This document shows positions 56,086 to 64,000 of a stretch of 64,000 nucleotides of DNA, one piece after another. The notes under the pieces were generated by a model, which had not been told where the DNA came from, did no database searches, and was given only the letters and a program-made list of their open reading frames with translations. The position numbers and the translations under genes are program-made. Origin of the DNA: Budorcas taxicolor (taxonomy: Eukaryota; Chordata; Mammalia; Artiodactyla; Bovidae); NCBI RefSeq assembly GCF_023091745.1, contig NC_068912.1, forward strand, positions 70,295,067 through 70,359,066, written 5' to 3'. How positions within the stretch are numbered: position 1 is the first letter of the stretch; every line of letters starts with the position of its first letter.

Positions 56086-56738
56086 TGGTGCTTACCTTGC
56101 AATTTCATTCATTTTCAACTTTGTTTGCCCACACCTTATTCATGGGCCAATCTCCTTCCATTTCTTTAGCCACCACTCAAGGATAAGCTGTATTCCCCTG
56201 ACAGTTCACGTATGAGAGTGGTAGCCTTTGCAGAAGGCTTCCAAGTTTCTATTTCCTGCTCAGTCCATCCCACCCCCCACCTCATTGCCAGAAAAATCTG
56301 AGAATGATCCTCTGTCTGGTAGATTTCATCCTTTTGGTGGCACTCAGTACTCTCCTGTGGACAGGAAAGTGAGATGGAGGACAACAGAGGGCCTCTATTC
56401 AAAATCCACCTTTCTGTGTAATGGAGCTGATGGCCATATGGAAAAGAATAACAAACCACAGTGGCCTGAGTGTTGCCCCAGCCATCTGCTCTGATCATTG
56501 GCACAGAAATGTCTCACTGCATATTCACCTGATTCCCAATCAGGGCACTGGGATTCTTCCTGGGGAAGGACCCTCCTTGTGAGTCTTCTGTTTGCAAGAG
56601 CCTTGCACAGCACCAGGTGAGGTGAAGTAAATGTGCTGGCTTCCTGAAGGCAGCCTTTACATTTTTCCATGAGGAGATGAGTTTCCAATGTATGCAGTTT
56701 CAGAGTTATGTGACTTGGAAAAACTGAATTTTTTACGT
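56086..56738. other. Unique sequence
   Basis: About 650 bases with overlapping frames on both strands at 56166-56688, no recognisable domain. Confidence 0.4.
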
Positions 56739-56746
56739 TTTTAGAG

Positions 56747-56971
56747 CAGGGGTCAGAAAAGTTTTCTTGTAAAGGGCCAGATATTAAATATTTGAGGCTT
56801 TGTAGACCACATGGTTTCTGTTGTAACTATTCAACTACTGCTGCTATTAGAGCAAAAAAGCAGACGTAGACAATATGTAAGCAAATCAAATACGACAGTG
56901 TTCCACTCAAAGTTTACAAAAGTAGACAGGAAGTTGCATTTGGCTTGTGGGTCATTATTTCCTAACCTTTG
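56747..56971 (+). mobile_element. hAT-Charlie element with perfect 8-bp target duplications
   Basis: CAGGGGTCAGAAAAGTTTTC, TTGTAAAGGGCCAGATATTAAATATTTG and GGCTTGTGGGTCATTATTTCC identify the family. Octamers TTTTAGAG lie at 56739-56746 and 56972-56979. 225 bp, non-autonomous. Confidence 0.88.
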
Positions 56972-57149
56972 TTTTAGAGCAATAGAGAAGCGCTATATGT
57001 GTTGTTCCCCTAAGCTACCTTCTACCTTTGGGCCAATCAACACAACCTCAGTAAAAGTAGAAAATCCACTCATCTTTCATTTTAATAGCTTCTCTTAGAA
57101 GCAGAATGTTCAAGACTAAAATACATGAGCTAATGAGAAAAAAAATAGA

Positions 57150-57370
57150 GTTTACTTTTATTCAGTGCTTACTGTACATGTATAAATTGTATTCTCACTT
57201 AACCCTCATGGCAACCCAGGAAGAAGGGGATATTCTTCTTTTCATCCTATAGATAAAACATTTGAGGCTTGGAGAACTCAACTAACTTGCCCAAGATCAC
57301 ATAACCTATAAGTGTTAGAACTTGAATTTGAACTCAGGTCCACCTGAACCCAGGCTTTTAACCATTACTT
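57150..57370 (-). mobile_element. MIR SINE
   Basis: Nearly full-length antisense MIR: AGTGCTTACTGTACATG, AACCCTCATGGCAACCC, AACTTGCCCAAGATCACATAAC and GGCTTTTAACCATTA. Confidence 0.85.
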
Positions 57371-58319
57371 TATAATAATGGCCACTGGATGGGTTTGTAA
57401 ATAAAAATCACAAAACCAATTTTATTGATAGAAGATGAAAGCACCAACTACACAAGCGCCTACAGAGCAGTACATATTCTTTTCCCCTTCTGGATTGAGG
57501 AAAGTTCAAAGGCCATCTTTGTTGATTTTACATCTCTAGGCTTCATCCTACAAACTCAGATCCCTGCAAGAAATTCCATGTTCCTTTGTTCTTTATGACA
57601 GGCCAGTCTGAATGGAACGATTTTAAAACTCCCTAAACTCTTTGAACATGCAGAACATTGATCTTCACAAACCATTTGAAACACCCTAAGGAGGTTACAA
57701 AATTACAAGCAATGTTTTTTTTGTTTTGTTTTGTTTTGTTTTAAGTGAATGTACACCAAACCTCTGGGACCTTTTGCCTCATCACACAATACCAAAGCTT
57801 TCCTCTCCTCCTCTGTGTATTCTATGCTGTCAGACCCTGAATAACAAAATAGTGTTAGGCTGCTAGGGTGCCTTGTTCTCATCGAAAAGCTCTTCTCTTG
57901 CCAGTAATGTGGGGGCTCTTCCCCTACTCTGGTGTGATGTGCTTCTTTGAATCCTAGGGCTGCCCAGGGTTTGACATTTCCTGCTGGGCCAACCACTGCT
58001 CCTGCCTTCTGTGTTGGCAGGAACGCAACTGTGGATTCTGTAAGGAAGGCTTGGTGGCCATCTGCACAGCCAGCTCTGCATGGCCATTTTTATATTGTTA
58101 TTTATTAAGCCTTGATGTGTGACACAGCAGACTGCACGCCCCTTCAGTACAGGAGCCATGCTTTGTTATTTATCTCTGAAGTCCTGGCATTCGGGGCCTG
58201 GCAGAGAGTATGCTCTCAACATGTATTTAAAAAGTGAATTTGGTAAAACTGAACTCCTGTGGCTCCATCTCTCAGTCTCAGTGCTCTGTGCAGGTGGGCT
58301 GAGTGGTCAGAAGCCTCAG
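57371..58319. other. Unique sequence
   Basis: About 950 bases. A (TTTTG)n patch at 57718-57742 stands out. Minus-strand frames at 57703-58159 look like chance. Confidence 0.45.
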
Positions 58320-58500
58320 GTCTGAGTCAAACAGAGCCAGGTTTCCAGTCCCAGTGCCTCCTCTTCCTAGCTCTGGTCCTTCAGCAAGTAGCTGCACCTT
58401 CCTGTGGCTCACTTTTCTTCTGTGCAATGGAGCATAATGATATAGTAACTATCATAGTCATAGGGGCATTGTGTGGATTATATATGGATTATATGTGAAA
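58320..58500 (+). mobile_element. MIR SINE
   Basis: AGTCAAACAGAGCCAGGTTTCC, CTTCAGCAAGTAGCTGCACC, GCTCACTTTTCTTCTGTGCAATGG and GTGTGGATTATATATGG follow the sense MIR order, diverged. Confidence 0.6.
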
Positions 58501-58559
58501 GGAGGTAGAAGAATCCCTGATGCATACATTTTCATTCTCATGACCAGCTCTGTCTCTAG

Positions 58560-58760
58560 CATTCTTGCCTTCTCCTCTCCCATTGGATAATGCTACACAG
58601 CTTTCAAGCCTGGGCTTCCCTCACCAGCACTTGGTTAGCTGCCCTCTTTGTCACATACTTTATCACATTTTTATCATCGCTTTTTAAACTTGTCTGCCTC
58701 CCCTGGTACCTAGCTCACAGCCTGTGCTAAATAAAATGTTTATTAAATAACTGTATAAAT
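58560..58760 (+). mobile_element. L2 3' end remnant
   Basis: CCTCACCAGCACTTGGTTAGC, then GTACCTAGCTCACAGCCTGTGC and AAATAAAATGTTTATTAAATAAC resemble the L2 terminal region. Confidence 0.45.
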
Positions 58761-58784
58761 GGAAAGCAGATACAAAAGAGCAAA

Positions 58785-59395
58785 TTAATTACAGCCACCA
58801 TGGAAAACAGTATGGAGCTTCCTTAAAAGCAAAAAAATAAAGTTACCATACGATCCAGCAATCCCACTCCTGGGCATATATTTGGGAAAGATGAAAACTC
58901 TCATTTCAAAAGATACAGGTACCCCAGTGTTCATAGCAGCACTATTTATAATAGCCAAGACATGGGAGTACCTAAGTGTCCATCAGCAGATGAATGGATA
59001 TAGAATATGTGGTATATATATCACAGACATACAATGGAATAGTATACAACCATAAAAAGAATAAAATATTGCCATTTGAAGCAACATGGATGGACCTAGA
59101 GATTATCATACTGAATAAAAAGATTAGACAGAAAGGCAAATATGATATGATATCATTTACATGTGGAATCTAAAGAAAAATGACACAAATGAAGCTTTTT
59201 ACAAAACAGAAAAGGACTCACAGACATAGAAAAGAAAGGGTTACTAAAAAGAAAGAGAGGAAGGAAGGATAAATTAGGGGTATGGGTTAACAGATATGTA
59301 CCACTATATATAAAATAAACAATGAGGATTTACTGTATACCACAGGGAGCTATTTTCAAAATCTTGCAATCAACTATAATGGAAAAGCATCTGAA
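58785..59395 (+). mobile_element. L1 LINE 3' end
   Basis: Sense L1: ATACGATCCAGCAATCCCACTCC, TTCATAGCAGCACTATTTATAATAGCC, CAACATGGATGGACCTAGAG and a 3' end TACCACAGGGAGCTATTTTC. ORF2 is frameshifted and its frames are short. Confidence 0.92.
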
Positions 59396-59404
59396 AAAAG
59401 AATT

Positions 59405-59462
<58 letters not shown>

Positions 59463-59463
59463 T
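59405..59463 (+). repeat. Compound (TA)n(CA)n(TA)n microsatellite
   Basis: Alternating TA, then CA, then TA dinucleotides at the L1 3' end. A uniform CA block is bounded by self-complementary TA runs. Confidence 0.92.
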
Positions 59464-59564
59464 TATCTGAATAACTTACTTGTATAAAATATCAAATTAA
59501 TTGACCACCATTCCTCTTGGGACAATAAAGCACATCACATAGGGTGATCCTTTTAAGAAGCAGC

Positions 59565-60345
59565 CTAATCACAATACTTCTTTGGTCAATCCCTGCATTG
59601 GCATTGGCCTGTTAACGTCAGTAAATCCCAAGTCCTCATAATGGCCTACATCCCCGTGATGACCTGGCCCCCATTATGTCTCCACTTTTTCTGCTACTAC
59701 TTTTCCCTATGAACAATTTGCTCCTTTAGGTTTCCTGGCTGTTTCCTGAATTCACAGACATGATCCTGCCTCAAAGCATTTGTACTTGCTGTTCCTACAA
59801 TCTGGAATGCTCTTCCGTGGGGGCCTGTGGTTTCCTTGTCCACTCTGTTCACAGCTTTGTTGTTCAGTTGCTAAGTCATGTCAGCTCTTTGCGAACACAG
59901 GGGCTGCAGAATGCCAGGCTTCCCTGTCCTTCACTATCTCCCGAAGTTTGCTCAAACTCCTGTTCACTGAGTTGGTGATGCCATCCAACCATCTCATACT
60001 CTGTCACCCGCATCTCCTCCTGTGCTCAATCCTTCGCTGCATCAGGGTCTTTTCCAGTGATCTGGCTTTTCACATCAGGTGGCGAAAGAATTGGAGCTTC
60101 AGCAGCTTTGTTCCAAGGTTACCTCCTAGGTGAGGCTTTCCTTGACCATCCTATTTAAATTAAAAACCACATCTCTTTCTCACTCTCTATCCCTGCTTTA
60201 ATATAACACATAATTTACAAAAAAAAAAAAATGTGTCATTCTTCTCCCCCACTAGAATAAAAGCCCCATAAGGGAGGGGGTTATTTTATTTGCCATAGTA
60301 TCCACAGAGCCTAGAAGTCTAAACCCTGGAAAACATTTACTAAAT
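59565..60345 (+). mobile_element. L2 LINE split by a BovB 3' end
   Basis: Left 59565-59861 (CTCAAAGCATTTGTACTTGCTG, TCTGGAATGCTCTTCC), right 60103-60345 (GAGGCTTTCCTTGACCATCC, ACTAGAATAAAAGCCCCATAAG). Standard L2 order resumes cleanly after the insert. Confidence 0.82.
59862..60102 (-). mobile_element. BovB 3' end fragment (ART2A-like) inside L2
   Basis: Antisense: GTTCAGTTGCTAAGTCATGTC to GGTGGCGAAAGAATTGGAGC. 10-bp duplications CAGCTTTGTT at 59852-59861 and 60103-60112. Confidence 0.9.
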
Positions 60346-61094
60346 GAATGATTAAATTGAAGAATGCTCATAGTCCTCAGAACTGAGACAAATGGGAAAT
60401 CTTTTATGAAACTCTTCTTACAAAAAAAAAAAAAATTACATGACCTTTTGTTAATGCATTTTCCTGTACAATATTTGTATAGGGAAGGGTTGTATGGGGG
60501 CCCTGTAGGGAGTTACCAGTTGGCTCTACCCAGATCTGGTCACAGCCATTGCGACTAGGCAGCAGCCCTGCATCCATATAGTGCCAGGGCAGAGGGCTGG
60601 CACCTCACTATTAGAAGGGCCAAATCCCCCTCCTCCAGGCAGGCCCACAGAGACAGCCCCTCTGCAGGTTTCCATAGCCATCTGAATGGGGCAGAGGCCA
60701 GGCTGTTGAAACACCCAACAGGCTCTTCTGAATGCTTCCAAACAGTATTAATGCCAAGTACCACATGGTGACTGTGTGTTTTAAAGACTTTTCATATAGA
60801 AGAATTCACTGAAGCCTTTGTGGACCCTGCAGTAAAAATCACTTGACTGTGTTTGTGGCTGGCCACAGCTGAGCTGTTACCAAATGCCAATGTTTTACAA
60901 AAACACTTCTCTGTTGAAAGCATCCTCGCCTCTGGGAGTGTGGTTTGGGAGAACTGTCTTGTTCTATTAAGACGCATGACTGAGAGAATAGAGCAAAACA
61001 CAAATATCATACAATTTTGTGATACATGTCTTTAGCTATTAAGTTTCACAGAAGTATCAATGAGGATAATACCTATAAAAGCACTTTAAAAAAA
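60346..61094. other. Unique sequence
   Basis: About 750 bases; a poly-A run at 60421-60434. Frames at 60526-60764 and 60792-61035 overlap on both strands with no domain. Confidence 0.45.
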
Positions 61095-61101
61095 TCTTGT
61101 T

Positions 61102-61317
61102 GTTGTTCAATCGCTCAGTTGTGTGCAATTCTTTGTGACCCCATGGACTGCAGCACACCAGGCTTCTCCATCCTTCACCATCTCCCAGAGCAAACTCATC
61201 TCCATTGAGTTGGTGATGTCATCCAACCATCTCATCCTCTGTTGTCCCCCTCTCCTTCTGCCTTCAATCTTTTCCAGCATCAGGGTCTTTTCTAATGAGT
61301 TGCCTCTTTGCATCATG
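61102..61317 (-). mobile_element. BovB 3' end fragment (ART2A-like)
   Basis: Antisense copy with GTTGTTCAATCGCTCAGTTG and CATCTCATCCTCTGTTGTCC. 7-bp duplications TCTTGTT at 61095-61101 and 61318-61324. Confidence 0.88.
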
Positions 61318-61349
61318 TCTTGTTAGAACATCTACTTCACATATATATT

Positions 61350-61500
61350 TAATTTCTCACTTCATTTTCCCAGCAACCATGGGGGTGGGTGCTCCTACTG
61401 TTACTATTATTGTGATTTGAAGAAACTGAAAGGCAGAAAGGTCAGGTTGTTTGCAGAGGTGAGTGACCTGGCCAGTAACAGGGAGGGGAAGGATGGGCAC
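61350..61500 (-). mobile_element. MIR SINE remnant
   Basis: Antisense core: TTTGAAGAAACTGAAAGGCAGAAAGG and GAGTGACCTGGCCAGTAACAGG. Confidence 0.5.
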
Positions 61501-62255
61501 ATATGCTGTGGCCCGTTGCTTTTCTGCCCTATGATGTTGCTGCATTGGAGAGAGCTTTGTGATCTGCTGGGGTGAGAACACATGGAGTTCTTCCTCTCAT
61601 TAACCATTTGGATTTTTCAGTTTCCAGTGGACAACTGGGTTTGGTGCTAGAAATTTGGGCTTCTGGTCATGAACCTACTAAAGCTTTAGATCATGCAGCG
61701 CTGGGTTTTATGTGCTCACAGTCTAATCTTGAATTCCCTCTGCAGGCAACGTTTCCACTAACATCAGGGGCTAAGGTAAAAAGATGAGTTTTGAACTTGA
61801 AACAAACACCAATTTTAATCCAGATTTGAATCACACAATCAGTACTCCAGTCAGAAAATATATAATGTTATTCTGGGATTACTTCCTTAGATATTTCTCT
61901 CTATGTATTTATCTTTCTCTCTCTCTCTCTTACACACACACTTGCACACTTTAGGGACTTAGGAAAAACAACCACTTACATTTTTGGAATATGTGGAAAA
62001 AAAGAGAGTCCCTCTATTTCATACTACTTTTAAAATGTATAATATCGTCGAGAGTAAGTCTTTTATACTGTGTTGTAATCAGTTGGGCCACTCCCACTAC
62101 AAATATCCCCCAAGAACTCCTAAGGAAGTGTATCCTTTGGTCCCCCTTTTAATATGAGATGCCACTCTGAAAGGAGAGTGCCTCTGGGGAATGGGTAACC
62201 TGAGCTGCTCAGGTTCCCATAGGAATGCCCCCTTTATTTACATGCATTTGCAGCA
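61501..62255. other. Unique sequence
   Basis: About 750 bases with a (TC)n/(AC)n patch at 61913-61942. No gene. Confidence 0.45.
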
Positions 62256-62292
62256 GTCAGACAGGACTGAAGCGACTTAGCAGCAGCAGCAG
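62256..62292 (+). mobile_element. Short BOV-A2 3' end with (AGC)n tail
   Basis: CAGACAGGACTGAAGCGACTTAGCAGC followed by AGC units: the last 40 or so bases of a BOV-A2, extremely 5'-truncated. Confidence 0.7.
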
Positions 62293-62415
62293 CCTCCATT
62301 GGAGTCTGGCCCCTAGCAAATGCAAGCAGCAGCTCCAAGTGCAGAATGGCCCTTAATGTGTCTCTTTGAAACCCTTGAGTCCACAGCCTTCTATTTGTGT
62401 CTGGCCATGATTCAT

Positions 62416-62742
62416 GGACTGCAAGGAGATCTAACCAGTCCATCCTAAAGGAAATCAGTCCTGAATATTCATTGGAAGGACTGATGTTGAAGCTGAAACT
62501 CCAATACTTTGGCCTCCTGATGTAAAGAACTGACTCATTTGAAAAGACCCTGATGCTAGGAAAGATTGAAGGTGGGAGGAGAAGGGGACGACAGAGGATG
62601 AGATGGTTGGATGGCATCACTGACTCAATGGACATGAGTTTGAGTAAATTCTGGGAGTTGGTGATGGACAGGGAGGCCTGGTCTGCTGTGGTCCATGGGG
62701 TTGCAGAGTCGGACGTGACTGAGTGACTGAACTGAATTGAAC
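62416..62742 (+). mobile_element. BovB 3' end fragment
   Basis: Sense copy from GGACTGCAAGGAGATCTAACC to GACTGAACTGAATTGAAC. 8-bp duplications TGATTCAT at 62408-62415 and 62743-62750. Confidence 0.92.
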
Positions 62743-62750
62743 TGATTCAT

Positions 62751-63077
62751 CATGGGCCTAAATGCTTCACCTGCTATGATAAGTTTCCAATAGAGCCTGA
62801 ACCAGGCTGTTAAAAAAGAAAAATCCCTGGCCAGAGCATCTCAGCATGAGAGAGCTGAAAAGGCAAGAAGTGTAGGAACTGAGGCAGATAGTAATTCCTT
62901 CCCAACATCTATCTTTGGAAGGATATTGAAATATTTCCCTTACCTGAACTTGTTGCTCTACTTGGATCACAGCTACTTGGGATACAACAACAATTGAATA
63001 CAGACCCCAAATCATTCTGGGCTTTGGAACAGTTATGATGAACAGTTTTAGAAATGTCATTGTAAATACACTGCCTG
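62751..63077. other. Unique sequence
   Basis: About 330 bases with no feature recognised. Confidence 0.5.
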
Positions 63078-63289
63078 TGTGCTCAGTTGTTCAGTTGTGT
63101 CTGACTGTCTGAGACCTGGTGGACTGCTGCCTGCCCAGGCTCCTCTGTCCATGGGATCAGGCAAGAGTACTGGAGTGGGTTGCATTTCCTCCTCCAGAGG
63201 ATATTCTTGACTGGACTGAACCTGAGTCTCCTGCGCCTTCTGCATTGGCAGGCGGGTTCCTTACCACTGAGCCACCTGCAAAGCCTGCA
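63078..63289 (-). mobile_element. Bov-tA SINE
   Basis: Antisense: GTTCAGTTGTGTCTGACTG, GGCAAGAGTACTGGAGTGGG and TTACCACTGAGCCACCTGC. Slightly deleted internally. Confidence 0.88.
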
Positions 63290-63489
63290 TGAAGAAACTA
63301 GCCCAGGTTTTAAAGAAATTGTTACTTATTCTCTGGGATCAAAACACTTAACATTAAAGTAAAAAATAACTCGAACATCCATCCTCCATTTATTCATTCA
63401 GGTATTCACTTCTTGGACTCTGTTCCCTTCATGAAAAGTCACGAAGCTTTTCAGCTATGAAAATCCTGAAGTGGGCCATTCACCAACTC

Positions 63490-63580
63490 TGGAGGACAGG
63501 GATTGATTTGGTCTTGATGATCACTGTATCCCCTGTGCCTGGAACAGAATGGGTCCCTACCAGTTATTTGCTAAACAAAG
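63490..63580 (+). mobile_element. L2 3' end remnant
   Basis: GGACAGGGATTGATTTGGTC, ACTGTATCCCCTGTGCCTGG and AACAGAATGGG follow the L2 3' consensus. Confidence 0.55.
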
Positions 63581-63599
63581 GAAAGAAGAAAGAAAAGAA

Positions 63600-63745
63600 A
63601 TGAAAACATTTCCTCATTTTCTAGATAAGGCAGCAAATAGAAATGTTAATTTTAATTAGCTTGGACAATATCACACAGAGGAAAAGCCATCGCCAGAACA
63701 TGAACGTAGCCAGTCTGACTGAAAGAGTCTGTTCTTAACCACGTC
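63600..63745 (-). mobile_element. MIR SINE remnant
   Basis: CTCATTTTCTAGATAAGGC, TTAGCTTGGACAATATCACAC and AGTCTGTTCTTAACCACGTC in antisense MIR order. Confidence 0.55.
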
Positions 63746-64000
63746 TATACACAACCTCCATATACATCACCTCATCTTGGCAAACCCCTAGAGAGATGGA
63801 GAGAGGACTGTTTCTAAAGATGCTCTGGATTTGAAGCTGAGGGTTGGGCTATTGCCCAAAGGAGAAATACCTGTAAGAACGCTGTCCCAGTGGCTCAGCC
63901 AGAACACAGAAAGTGGATCTGCAACGCCGCAGGCAGGAGCCCCACACTGCCCAGTGACTGCTGGGGACTCTTCAAGTTTCTCTTTATCTCTTGTCTCACA
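63746..64000. other. Unique sequence at window edge
   Basis: No feature seen in the last 255 bases. Confidence 0.5.

Noticed and set aside
56166..56688. Frames of 88 to 112 codons on both strands
   Set aside because: They overlap one another on opposite strands, with no recognisable domain and no supporting signals.
61350..61790. Possible exon with plus-strand frame 61572-61787
   Set aside because: No acceptor/donor pair with consistent frame, and the left part is a MIR remnant.

Overview
The window looks like a gene-poor intergenic stretch of a pecoran (bovid-type) ruminant genome. The diagnostic evidence is the repeat set. There are five large BovB (RTE-clade) LINE insertions plus short BovB 3' ends, Bov-tA SINEs, dimeric BOV-A2 SINEs with (AGC)n tails, longer CHR-like tRNA-Glu SINEs, and an L1 with a ruminant-style 3' UTR. 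These sit on an older mammalian layer of MIR, L2, a CR1/L3-like piece, old L1, MER5A, MER20, MER2/Tigger and other hAT elements. Family names are from memory of consensus sequences, so subfamily labels need a RepeatMasker check. I found no protein-coding exon, tRNA, rRNA, CRISPR array or operon, and nothing prokaryotic. Nearly all longer open frames are pieces of BovB or L1, or frames antisense to them.

Layout. 0-4 kb: sparse old hAT/MIR pieces and two SINEs. 4.1-8.2 kb: a near full-length BovB on the minus strand, including its 5' UTR (copy 1). 9.4-19.7 kb: an L1 3' end with target duplications, a MER5A cluster, a solo ERV LTR inside an hAT element, a MER2 split by a SINE, several SINEs, a 30-bp minisatellite and an unidentified polyadenylated retrocopy. 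19.7-21.7 kb: unique AT-rich DNA. 21.7-26 kb: a BOV-A2 and two minus-strand BovB copies in line (copies 2 and 3). 26-36 kb: mostly unique sequence with MIR, MER5A, MER20 and CHR SINEs, and several segments that look like candidate conserved non-coding DNA.

36-44.8 kb: an L2 broken by a BovB 3' end, a CHR SINE and a 1.4-kb L1, followed by many SINEs. 44.8-46.5 kb: a unique segment with a DR1 nuclear-receptor motif. 46.5-52.7 kb: a multi-level nest in which an old BovB 3' end, apparently inside a MIR, was hit by BovB copy 4 (+), which itself carries a Bov-tA, and by BovB copy 5 (-). Copies 4 and 5 face each other and form a large inverted repeat. 53-64 kb: an old L1M-type segment, a C-rich ORF-dense stretch, L2 copies, an hAT with perfect 8-bp target duplications, an L1 3' end, a compound microsatellite and further BovB 3' ends.

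No set of genes works together here. What can be read is an insertion history, much of it ordered by nesting and target-site duplications. The BovB copies encode remnants of an APE endonuclease and a reverse transcriptase, all disabled by frameshifts, stops or truncation. No undescribed biological system is evident. The most useful leads are the nested BovB inverted repeat, the unassigned retrocopy and the candidate regulatory segments.
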